Shown in pieces: positions 10,701-20,201 of a DNA stretch of 64,000 bases (positions within the stretch are counted from its first letter, which is position 1; every line of letters starts with the position of its first letter). The stretch comes from Plumapathes pennacea. Its lineage: Eukaryota > Cnidaria > Anthozoa > Antipatharia > Myriopathidae. The stretch is from positions 23,919,069 through 23,983,068 of the forward strand of contig OZ038463.1 in NCBI GenBank assembly GCA_964036295.1, read 5' to 3'. Under the pieces are notes generated by a model. That model was not told the DNA's origin. It was given only the letters and a program-made list of their open reading frames with translations, and searched no databases. The translations under genes and the position numbers were made by a program.

Positions 10701-13535
10701 CCTTTCTGTCCTTGTGCATGCTACCACTTTTAAAAGGCTGTCCTGACACCTCCACTCTAGATGAGAAGCCAATATTACTATTTTTGAATGTTCTATAAAA
10801 GGGCACGGGCAGATGTTTCTTTTGGCAGTACTCTTGCAAACTGTTCTTGAATGAAATAAAGTTTGCTTCACCAGGCACGCGCACTGTGGACACAAAAAAG
10901 CACACGTGATCAAACACAGTGTACACATGTAGAAAATATTAAGATGATCACGAACAAAAGGTCTACAACCACAGCCCATTATCTACATAATAATACACTA
11001 AGACCATTTCCATCTGCTGGTGTGTCTGTAACGCTATTTCCCAGGTCTCCTCATTAAAAAATCCAACATGGCTGCCACTGTGATTGAAAGAAAGTACAAA
11101 TATTGGCCTTGTATTCCAACCACAGTTCTTTTCAAAAAATCTGCATTCTGAGCTAGAGCTTTGGCTAAAAAAATAGCTACACTAGGTTTGTCAGAATATA
11201 TATAATCAGTATATTATAACAACAGTTGCACTGGGTCATTGTCTAGAAACTAACATCTTGAGGTAGGACGCAAGTTGCAGCTTGATGGATCACAACATAA
11301 CATATCATTTTGACCTTAGGGCACATTCAATTGGGTCTATTCTGAAATAGGAGTAGTGATACTGATTGATAAAATATTTAGCTTTGGAGCTGAATTATGT
11401 CAAGATGTATCTGGAGCTGTTCAAAATGCCAGCATGAAAGTTTTGAAAACAATCCCTAAAGCAATTTCCCCCAGAAAAAGCCAAACTATAAATCCTTTTA
11501 GCTATGTCTATTCCAGAATTCAGTCAATCAAATGCACCCTTAGTCACCAAAGTCAAGATGTTTTAAAATACAGTAAGCAAAAGGGATCTGACATGAAATA
11601 ACATGTAAATCAACATTTCTGGAAAGTTTTAACAGCATACTCACATCTGTAGATCTCAAAAGACATTGGAGATACCACATAAATTGTGTCTTCAATACCT
11701 TTTTGATACTTCATCCCATGCAATATTAAAACTTTCCAAATACGTTGATTTGTTTACCTGGAGGTTACGGTATCTTAGAGATGAAAGTGGTTACTTTCAT
11801 GTGAAAGATCTCAGTTAGCTAATTTCCACCACAAATCACAAAGCATGATAAAGGTTTACAACTCTTACTTGGAAATGGATTCAAGCTGGTTAGAGTATCT
11901 CAGTTATTCTCTTCTGTATAAAACCATACCTTTAATACTGTTATTCTGTATTTGTCCTTGGGTTAGGCTGGATGAAAAATACCTAGTTGCTGTGTTAAAT
12001 CCAGATTGCTGTAAGCCAGGAGTTTGTAAACCAGGTTTTTGTAAGCCAGGATTTTGTAAACCAGATTTTTGCAAGCCAGACTGTTGAAAGCCAGACTTTT
12101 GTAAACCAGGTTTTTGCAAGCCAGATTGCTGAAAGCTAGGATTTTGCAAACCAGGTTTTCGCAAGCCAGAGTGCTGTAAGCCAGGGTTTTGTAGACCAGG
12201 TTTTTGCAAGTCAGATTGTTGAAAGCCAGGTTTTTGCAAACCAGATTGCTGTAAGCCAGGATTTTGTAGACCAGGTTTTTGCAAGCCAGATTGTTGAAAG
12301 CCGGGTTTTTGCAAGCCAGACTGCTGTAAGCCAGGATTTTGTAGACCAGGTTTTTGCAAGCCAGATTGTTGAAAGCCAGGCTTTTGCAAACTAGGTTTTT
12401 GCAAGCCAGATTGTTGTAAATCAGGATTTTGCAAACCAGGTTTTTGTAATCCAGAGTTTTGCACAACAGGTTTCTGTGAGTCAGGGTTTTGCAAGGAAGG
12501 TTTTTGAAGGCAATGTTGTTGTAAGCCAGGTTTTTTCAATGCCGACTTTAATTCAGGTGTCTGGACACTCATTTGGTTGGACGTTGCTTGGCTAGGTTTT
12601 GGTGTGATTGATGACCCATTTTGAGATGCTGTACTGCTCTTTTCACTTTTTACTGTTCCATTCAATTTAGGTCCTTTCCCCTGGCCTACACCAGGAGCCA
12701 CTTCCTCATGGCCACGGTCCCTGTCAGGCACCTGACCTAACCCACCTCTATCCTTTCCCTGTGATGCTAGTTCATTTGAAAATCTTCTGGGAGGGTAGCG
12801 CCCTCCACCCCTCGAAGAGGGTGGACCTTCTCTTGGATGATAATGTACTCCTCTATCATAACCATTACGACAATCATCGTAATCTCTCCAAAAGTCATTC
12901 CTGGGGGGTGGGGGCTGTCTGTAATAGCCACGAGGTGGTGGGGGTGCATCTGTGTAATCTCTTCTTGGATCATCCCAGGGGGGAGGTGGATGAGGATCTT
13001 CGTGATAAGGTCCTCCATAACGATCTCTTGGAGGAGGTGGGTAGTCATCGTGAAAGTCTGGGGGTGGTGGTGAGCGTTCTCTTCCATACTCTGGGGGTAG
13101 TGGTGGACGTTCTCTTCCATACTCTGGGGGTGGTGGTGGGCGTTCTCTTTCATACTCTGGGGGTGGTGGTGGGCGTTCTCTTCCATACTCTGGGGGTGGT
13201 GGTGGGCGTTCTCTTCTATAATCTGGGGGTGGTGGTGGGCGTTCTCTTTCATACTCTGGGGGTGGTAGTGGGCATTCTCTTCTATATTCTGGGGGTGGTG
13301 GTGGGCGTCCTCTTCCATACCCTGGGGGTGGTGGTGGGCGTTCTCTTTCATACTCTGGGGGAAGGGGTAGGCGTTCCCTTCGATACTCTGGGGGAGGTCG
13401 TGGGTGGTCTCTTCTGTAGTAGTCTGTTTGGTACTCTGGGGGAGGCAGTGGATAGTCTCTTCGGTAATCATCTGGGGGAGGTGGGTAGTCATTCAGGTAG
13501 TCTGGGGGAGGTGGCCCCAGGTCAAATCTTCGCAT
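7753..13535 (-). CDS. Triple dsRBD RNA-binding protein with proline/glutamine repeat head (possible HYL1/DRB-like)
   Basis: Four coding exons, joined by phase-1 introns: 13535-11930, 10883-10611, 9145-8762 and 8051-7753. All have AG acceptors and GT donors (for example AAAG/GTATGG, TCAG/GTAAGA, TCAG/GTATGT), and the sum is 2562 nt, or 853 residues plus stop. The start ATG is 2 nt inside an exon preceded by a pyrimidine-rich acceptor, so the 5'UTR is spliced. Residues 1-about 190 are PPPPPEY/RER repeats, and about 340-530 are LQKPG/LQNPG/LQQSG repeats. Three dsRBDs follow at about 546-613, 657-722 and 782-846, each with a YKNxLQExCQK-like first helix and a KxAExxAA-type last helix. That pattern resembles plant DRB domains, and cnidarians are known to carry HYL1-like proteins acting with Dicer in microRNA processing. 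Domain identity is clear; the HYL1 role is inference. ILF3- or Staufen-like alternatives lack this repeat head. Confidence 0.85.
8441..8464. repeat. Poly-A tract in intron
   Basis: A run of 24 A on the plus strand within the last intron of the dsRBD gene. It could be the tail of an old retroposed copy, but no body is recognisable next to it. Confidence 0.7.
9421..9555. repeat. 135-bp near-perfect GC-rich palindrome
   Basis: The left arm begins ATTCGATGGTTTAGCGCGTA and the right arm ends with its reverse complement, GCGCTAAACCATCGAAT. The arms run about 65 bp to a CCCCGCCGCGGGG centre near 9488, with only scattered mismatches. The sequence would form a strong hairpin in the pre-mRNA. It lies in the intron between dsRBD1 and dsRBD2 (9146-10610) and abuts the inverted-repeat element that begins at 9562. 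It is probably a foldback transposon or part of one. Confidence 0.9.
9562..10539. mobile_element. 978-bp element with 30-bp perfect terminal inverted repeats
   Basis: The left end, 9562-9591, begins TTTATTATATGACTGTGACG. The right end, 10510-10539, is its exact reverse complement over 30 bp. The interior has two short open frames, one on each strand (9554-9844 and 10121-10381); neither shows a transposase motif, so the element is probably non-autonomous. No clear target duplication is visible. The right subterminal part repeats CCGGTACGGG/GTAATACG words that also occur in the adjacent palindrome, suggesting the two are related or form one composite element. Confidence 0.8.
11990..12535 (-). 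repeat. 15-nt coding tandem repeat (LQKPG/LQNPG/LQQSG)
   Basis: A coding minisatellite in the first coding exon of the dsRBD gene. The 15-nt unit encodes five residues. Units alternate in a higher-order pattern of about 75 nt (QKPG, FQQSG, QKPG, QNPG, QQSG), which suggests recent unequal exchange. Because the unit length is a multiple of three, other frames also stay open; the alternative minus-strand frame 11963-12466 is a by-product. Confidence 0.9.
13050..13430 (-). repeat. 33-nt coding tandem repeat (RERPPPPPEYx)
   Basis: About eleven copies of an 11-residue unit, RERPPPPPEY plus G, E or R, near the start of the dsRBD protein. Neighbouring units are nearly identical at the nucleotide level. 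The repeats keep a 260-residue plus-strand frame (12761-13543) and a second minus-strand frame open; both are artefacts of the repeat. Confidence 0.9.
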
Positions 13536-14573
13536 TCTGGTAAAAAATAAAACAAAGATCACCAATGTTCAGTATGGTAGTCATCTATTTTACATGGTTG
13601 GACTGGCTTGAACCAATAAGCACCAGTTTCAAGCAAGCACAAGGGATAGGGTTAAAAATCTTACTTTCATGTCTTGGACTCGTACCAAGTATAAACTGGG
13701 TATGATTCAACATTCATATGACATACAATTCAGCCACTCATGTACAGCACGACAGTTTTAATACACTGAATACAGAGAAAGCCTCAGAAATTCTACATGG
13801 GTGGGAAACATACAGTACTGTAACCTCCACTCACAAGTCCAAATTTGGAGAGGTCAGATTCATACAGGAAATCCACATGAGTTCACAGGTGAGTAGCAGA
13901 CATGCCAACTCTCCCGCTTTAAGTCTCCTGCATGAGCTCCTCATCTCATACATGAATATGAAATCTCATGCATAAACAGTGAAATCTCTCACTCTCCACA
14001 ATCAAGAACATATTTTGTTGAATCTTCTTCCCTTTGAATAAGAGTTGAATGCGACAATAAGTCTTGCAAGAAGCTTCAAAAGGCATAATATCAGCTCACT
14101 GCATTGGCCAAAGTTCCTCAGCTCTACAGCAGACTTAGTTCACTTGTCAACCTCTCACCCTACCTTGCCTCTCCTACCCTATATGCCATTCAGCTGAGTG
14201 GGCCCCAGACCTCCAGCCAAAATCTCCTGCCTGAAAATTTTTGGGGATTGGCATCTCTGGAGCAGGAGGTGAGGCGCTCATGCAAGAGACTGCAGAGATC
14301 TCCCACACAGGTGTGTCAATCTCCCACATATGAGCTTCATTTCCCACATAAATGTGTAAAACTCTTGTATGTCTTGTATCATGCATGAAAGGTATTGATT
14401 TTTTGTCTCCAGTCCCCAAACTCAGACCATTTCTATTTTCTCGTTTGACTGATTATACCTAACAGAAGGATTTGATCTGTTATATAAAACACAAGTCGTG
14501 GTATAAAGTTTTGTAAAGAGCTAGAGGTACGAACAAAATTATGTAGCTTTCCCGCAATGAGATTGTCAAGTTA

Positions 14574-14960
14574 GGCTCGGTTCAGACGCCGCTCCTGACA
14601 TGCGCCGAACCTAATAGTAATAGATTCGACCCTGGTTCGACATAGGAGCGACTGTTAATTCAAACAGCGAACTTTTCCTGCCGCACCAAATACACAATAG
14701 TGCTTATGTTTAAGGATACATGTTTTTAATTCAAAATAATTTAAAATTATTCATGCAATAGGTACGGCACATGTGAAGAGCGGCGTCTGAATCAACGTCG
14801 CTCCCACGTCGGATTATGCGACAGCGTCAGTCAAACCTAATACCGCTGCCGTACCTAATTCAAATATGCCGAACCTAATTGATTCAGACGCCGCTCTTCT
14901 GCCGTATTTAATTCAAGCATTAGGTTCGGCGCATGTCAGGAGCGGCGTCTGAACCGGACC
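14574..14960. mobile_element. 387-bp PIF/Harbinger-like MITE
   Basis: The terminal inverted repeats are about 40 bp. The left begins GGCTCGGTTCAGACGCCGCT and the right ends AGCGGCGTCTGAACCGGACC. TTA flanks both sides (14571-14573 and 14961-14963), matching the 3-bp target preference of PIF/Harbinger elements. The interior holds further internal copies of GCCGAACCTAAT in both orientations and no coding frame. A shorter relative is at 31802-31920. Confidence 0.85.
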
Positions 14961-15146
14961 TTACTGTCTGTGAGTGCTTCTTGATACTACAGCAAACTGT
15001 CGTTGCTAAAGGCCTAGCCCGGATCCCCTATCCCTTTTTATCCACACGAGATTAAATAAAAAAACAGATATGCAGTAGTAAACACAGTATTTACGATCGA
15101 AATACGCTGTAAAATGTACGGCAAATAGACGACGTAGATTTAGTAC

Positions 15147-15340
15147 CTCGTTCAGTGAAGAGACGTTCCCAGGTAATGTCTGAAGAGTTCACAGAGAGCT
15201 CATAAACTGCTACAACGCCAAGGCTGTCCGGTCTATTTAGAGCAGGGAAGGACCATCAACAGGAGAAAAGGGAATAATGTAGAAAGTCCTTCACAGAACG
15301 GACCCATAAAAAACAAAGATGGCCGACGTATGACAGCACG
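15147..15340 (-). promoter_or_regulatory. Probable promoter and non-coding first exon of the dsRBD gene
   Basis: The dsRBD start codon is preceded by a splice acceptor at 13537, so an upstream exon must exist. The minus strand has a plausible donor, AACGAG/GTACTA, with the exon ending at 15147. Upstream of it lies a GC-richer stretch with AAGATGGCCGAC (plus strand, about 15316), the kind of motif often found at metazoan transcription starts. Placement is inference. Confidence 0.35.
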
Positions 15341-15915
15341 TGGACGCGCATGCTCGCAGGACCCCTCTCCCTTTAGGGTGATCATTTGACACTAGCCCGC
15401 ACAACCCGAGCGCGAGACTTCAACTCTTGTTCAAAAAAGACAATAGAGAGACAATAGTTTGAGCGAAACAAAAGAGATAGGAAAAGGTGTCATCTCAATG
15501 CTTTGACAAAGTCCCCTACCGCACCCTCACCCCCAGAGTTCTCCGCCGATCGACCGAGCGGGACCCAGACTCCCCGTCCTGAATCTCCCGCCTGAATGTT
15601 TATGAAGTCAAGATTAGGCTGTTTCACGCAAAAAGAGGTTTCATTCTTGAGCTGGAATGAAGAAGTCATCCTCCAGCACTTCTTCTCCAAGCGAGATTCG
15701 AAGTGAAGCAAAAGCGAGGTACTGAATCCCGGGCCGAATCTGTGCAAACGTCACGTACTATGATCGAGATCAAAACAGCTCGCCCTATGTAGCTTGGTGC
15801 AGTGATATTTGTAGAATTTGACGTTGTGAGAAGAGGTATATCCTGTGTTTTGACATAGACACATGCTTAGTTACTTAACGTCGCGATCGTTAAGTATTTG
15901 ATGTACTCTGTAGGT

Positions 15916-16094
15916 CATCACTCCTATAAAATCACTTCTATCAACTTCAGTTTCTCGTTACGGTTAATCATACAGAGAACTTGGATTTTGATAGCTTATT
16001 CAGATGACAGCTGGTTAAACTAATGAGTTCTCACTGCATCACTCAATACATTTTCTTAAAAGGGAGAATCTGCATTTTGAGCTTTGGAGTGAAA
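15916..16094 (-). mobile_element. Family A MITE, copy 3 (reverse)
   Basis: A diverged reverse copy. ATCACTCCTATAAAATCACT at one end and GGAGTGAAAGATTCA at the other correspond to the family termini. Confidence 0.55.
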
Positions 16095-16111
16095 GATTCA
16101 AAGTGCCATCA

Positions 16112-16290
16112 CTCCTTTATGGTTTTCATGGTACACATTTTTGTCTCAAAGAAGAAGTGTATGAGTGACAAACGAGAATTGACAATGGATATTTTACTGA
16201 TAGTTTAATCAACGTTCATCTACATATTGCTATCATATGCCAAGTTGTCTTTACTGTATGATTTTTTGTTTCTTGTACTCTGGTAACTGA
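16112..16290 (+). mobile_element. Family A MITE, copy 4 (diverged)
   Basis: A diverged forward copy directly next to the reverse copy 15916-16094. It has ATCACTCCTTTATGG at its left and TTTACTGTATGATTTTTTGT in the interior. It ends close to the proposed first coding exon of CIBAR1, so that promoter region may have been shaped by the insertion. Confidence 0.5.
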
Positions 16291-16304
16291 CATAGGTTGA
16301 GGTG

Positions 16305-19300
16305 ATGAGAAGGTGTGCTGCAAAAAGATACACAGCCCAGTTGTTCAAAGCTCGGTTAAGCACAGTTTAACAAATTCTGTCTCTCGTGATTGTGGCCAAC
16401 AAACTGAGACTAACCAAAAGTTTTGTTCCAGCTTAAAATATAGCAAGGAAGTTATTTTGTTTGAGAAAAGTTTTTCAACTTCAGGCTTAAAATGACAACA
16501 AAGATTAGACCTTGCTTTAAACAGCTGGGCCCAGTACTGTGGCACAGGTTTAACGAGGTTTGGACTTTACACCTATGATACAGTGTATGTTGACCTTCAG
16601 GGAGCATGAGATGAAGGTCATTACAGAGCGGATCTCCATGACAGAGAGGAACTTCACAACACTGATGAAAGATTTTGCTGCCTTCAACGTGGCCCTTGAT
16701 GGATTGAGGGAGAAAGGCAATAAACTGTCTGTGAGTGTTGATTCATACTCTGAAGAGGAATATCCGTCAGTGAAAATGAGCCTTGCAGCTGTAGCTGAGA
16801 ACCTGGCGACTATACAGGATACCTGCACAGGACAGGTAAGGAAAATCAGTCTGTGCTCCAGTGCATTTCTGGACAGAAACTTGTGTACTGTCAAATTTAC
16901 ATTACAGGGTGGTTCAATTCTTTGGAAGAGCTGTATTATGAGATACAGAATATATATAAAACAGTACAGCTGACAAAAGATAACTAACAGAGATTTAGAA
17001 ATGTTTTTGAGGTACTATAGCATAGTAAATTATTATTTTAGTAATAATTATGTCATACTGAAGTATTAAAAGTCGTCAAATTGCCATCTGTGTTCTCTGA
17101 CAAACATTTTATGATGAGTGGTGCAGTTCACTTTTGAATTATGTAGTGAATTTCCATTAACAAATTAAGGTCATTTTCTTGTTTGCTAGCTATTGTTTAC
17201 TAACATACAGGTACTGTACCACTTTAATCTGACACGGCATTTGGATCCTGATGATAGACATCAATGTGTATTATCCTATCTCCAAATGCATGGCCCTATA
17301 GTGTGTCCACAACCTTGGTGATTCTACAGTTCGGTATTTGTATGATTTCAGGTTAATTTCATTCAAGGTGGTGTTGTTATGCCACTGTCCCTTTACAGCA
17401 CCAACTGCAAAATTGTCAGAGACTATGTGAAAGGATTGACAACAGCAAGGGACAAGGAACTGCTGAAGCAAAAGGCGCTTGATAAAGTGAAGACAAAAGA
17501 CCCTCATAACAAAGGGAAAATTGTATCCTTCACTTTCATTAAATCTCTTTGTTGTGTAATTAGTCTCTGCTACCTGACAAAAAAGGTCCAATCTGGTTGA
17601 AAATTGAGCTGATATTTATTTCTGCCTAATAGTAAGTAACATGCCATGAGTAGTTTTTGTGCTTGTACAATACAGTTTAGCTCTGTAAAGCAACGAGATT
17701 TACAAAGCACAACCCCTCCCCCCCCCCCCGCCTCTCCCTCCCTCTCCTATTAGTTTGTGGTTGTGCATTTCGGGAAATATTTAAATCACTGTTTTTTTTC
17801 ATTGATTATGAATGTATGTCTATCAACACATTTTGTGTACGAAAATTAGGCCCTTGGTATAGAAAGACTTAGCATTGTGACTGTTTGAAGTCAGGGAGCT
17901 TAACATAATATCAGTTATATGTGCTGTGTTTACAGTATATTTAATGTGTTTTTCCTTGACGTATCCATAGTCACAGGTGTGTACAGGTTTGAACCCAGGA
18001 GTGTGAACAGTACGTTGGTTGTGCAATCGTCCAGGTTAGAGTAGGATGATCACAACCAATGTACACACAAGTTCAACAGTTGCTGGAGTCTCACTGTCTA
18101 CTATGTCTGTTGAGTTTTTAGTAATATTATTGAATGATGAGCCTGTGGCAATCATGGTATCATTTGTGTCAAGTTCAGTTCCAGTGTTTTTCTTTCAAAA
18201 ACATTAATTCATATCCACAAAATCTGCTACAACTATAATGTACTTGAGGCCACTTTAATCTGAGATGGGTTTCTTGTGTTTTTTGGTGGGAATTTGCAGG
18301 CAGAGCAGATGCTACAGAAAGCAGCCGTGGACTCTAACAGGTGTAGACAAACTTTGGAGGAACAGATGATTTCATTTGAGAAAAAGAAAATAGAAGATAT
18401 CAAGGTAATAGTCCATACCTCGCAAGGGGGGTGGCAATCCCTATATATGATGGACTAAGGGGAGGCTCTGTCAAAGGGTCCCTTTTCATGGCCCCCAAAT
18501 ATAGGCAGGGTACAGAAGAAATTCTTCAATCTTGGCAAAGGCAGAGGTCTAAAAAAATACCCTTAACAGAGTTGTACCAGTCATTTCTATCTCACACCAT
18601 TTTCTTCTCGTGCTGCACATTGCCAGGTGTTTCTTGCTGACTGTGTTTATACACTTACATGAGCATGCCTGTTGAAGTCTTCTAGGCCAAAGGTGTACAG
18701 TATAAGCACCATTTTGACCCCCAGATGGTTTGGTAGAGTGTTTGAAGTCAGTGGATGAAACCCACCTATACAAAATGCCTTATGTGCCTAAGTCAGCAGT
18801 CAATGCAATTATCTTGACCCTTTTTTCCCCTTGCTCTATCAGTGTTTGTCTCAGCCTTAGCCTTAAGTGTTAGCCTTCCTGCTATAGATGATTTATACTG
18901 TTCACCTTTTGTTTTACAGAAAATATTTGGGAACTTTTTTCACGCCCAAATGCTGTTCCATGCAAAAGCTCTAGAAATATACACCCAAGCCTGCAGTAAC
19001 CTGGGGTTGATTGAGGAAGACCAGGACCTTGAGGTAATGTTAAGTCAATGGCTTAAGAATTCAGTTCCTCTCAGCCTTAACTCTTTCACTTCCAAGCTTA
19101 AAGTGCTGAGTCTCTCACCCTTTAAAGAAGAAAATGTATGAGTGATGTAGTGGGAATTGAAACTTTAATCAGCTTTCATCTGAGCAAGGTATCAAAGTTC
19201 GCCTTACTGTATGATGTGTTTCTGGTGTGAAACTGAAGGAAAAAAATTGAAGTTGATCGCTTTTGGGAGTGAAAAGGGTTGAGTATTTTAATACTTAAAA

Positions 19301-20201
19301 GTTTAAAAGCTGGTCAGGGCGTGGATCCTTCATCACGGACGTCTCCTGATACCGACGTATCGGTCGACAGTTGACCGGCTGTCGACCGATGGAGGCTAAA
19401 GTGCACTTGGTCCGCTTTCTCCAGGTCAGGTAAAAGTTGTTGAAATTCTCTCTTTTGAGGTGAAGGAAAACTCTGAAATTTCGATCGATCGTCAAGATAA
19501 ATTTGATATTTCAACGTTAGGAGTCACGGAAAAAAATCTTGGCCAGGACAGATTGAAGTTTTTTAGACAGTCAAACATGTATCATGCAGACACCCGGCTT
19601 TATATAGTGAACAGCTGTCAAAGGCGGAAAGTTTAGTTAGTGAGATATTAACCTGACACCCTGACTGTACTTCTCGCCTGAATCAAAACGGAAATAGAAA
19701 AGTGCAGGTTAACTGAATGGTCAGTGCAAGTCATTTTAGGAAGTTCTGTTTAGTTCCAGACGCATTTTTTTCCTGTTGAGATATCCGTCGATTTATGATA
19801 ACGGATGGAGTTTGTATTAATTTACACAAAAAAGGCAAGCGCGAGTGAAATTGAACGTTCGCAGTTTTGAAGCAGTTTCAAAGATATAGTAATAAAGAAG
19901 AGAAAGCCCAAAATGTCCGTAAAGAAAGCGAAGCCTTCAGTCCATCTTTGGAATTAAGCACCTAAACGAAACCTGTTTGGAGTCTAAACGTGTGCTCTGT
20001 TTGATCCTTCAGGCTTTCCAAAACGCCCTTCACGTGGCTTCCATACCCTCTCAATTGGATGCGACGAAGGCTGGTTCCCAGACCTCTCTCAACCGCTTCA
20101 GCTCGCAGGGTTCCCTGGGAGGATCTCAGCTCTCGCTCAACAGGACGGGACAGAGTTTCCAGAGTCGGGGGACTGAGGACGAGGACAGTGACTTTGGTTG
20201 A
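16305..20201 (+). CDS. CIBAR1: CBY1-interacting BAR-domain protein (CIBAR1/FAM92 orthologue)
   Basis: Six exons: 16305-16312, 16601-16835, 17352-17522, 18300-18404, 18920-19033 and 20013-20201, giving 822 nt or 273 residues (human CIBAR1 is 289). Residues follow the FAM92 BAR domain over most of the length. Marker stretches are GVVMPLSLY (exon 3), FEKKKIEDIK (exon 4) and MLFHAKALEIYTQA then EEDQDLE (exon 5). The tail is Ser-rich and ends in the acidic EDEDSDFG. All later introns are phase 0. The first exon (ATG AGA AG, then GTGTGC) is inferred because it restores the MRRE start typical of the family; its donor is weak. Family members bind Chibby and act at the ciliary base and on mitochondrial inner-membrane curvature. 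Identity is firm; exon 1 is tentative. Confidence 0.9.
16332..16530. mobile_element. Inverted-repeat element (GGGCCCAG type) in CIBAR1 intron 1
   Basis: The ends read CAGCCCAGTTGTTCAAAGC and, in reverse complement, GGGCCCAGCTGTTTAAAGC. It is related to the better-preserved element at 34820-35063. It has an AT-rich interior with no coding frame. Confidence 0.6.
19080..19280 (+). mobile_element. Family A MITE, copy 5, in CIBAR1 intron 5
   Basis: Begins CTCTTTCACTTCCAAGCTTA and ends CTTTTGGGAGTGAAAAGGGT. It is a full-length member with the CTTACTGTATGATGTGTTTC interior. Confidence 0.75.
19359..19390. repeat. 12-bp perfect hairpin arms in CIBAR1 intron 5
   Basis: ATCGGTCGACAG and its reverse complement CTGTCGACCGAT are separated by 8 bases. 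The surrounding 19310-19600 stretch is GC-richer than the rest of the intron and may be an unidentified insertion. Confidence 0.6.

Noticed and set aside
11963-12466. Second minus-strand frame (CKNLV repeats) and the look of a direct-repeat array such as CRISPR
   Set aside because: It is the 15-nt coding minisatellite in another frame. Units are contiguous without spacers and the genome is eukaryotic.
12761-13543. 260-residue plus-strand frame opposite the dsRBD gene
   Set aside because: It exists only because the 33-nt repeat has a length divisible by three, which keeps other frames open; the product is a meaningless repeat, and the minus-strand exon has splice sites and a downstream domain architecture.
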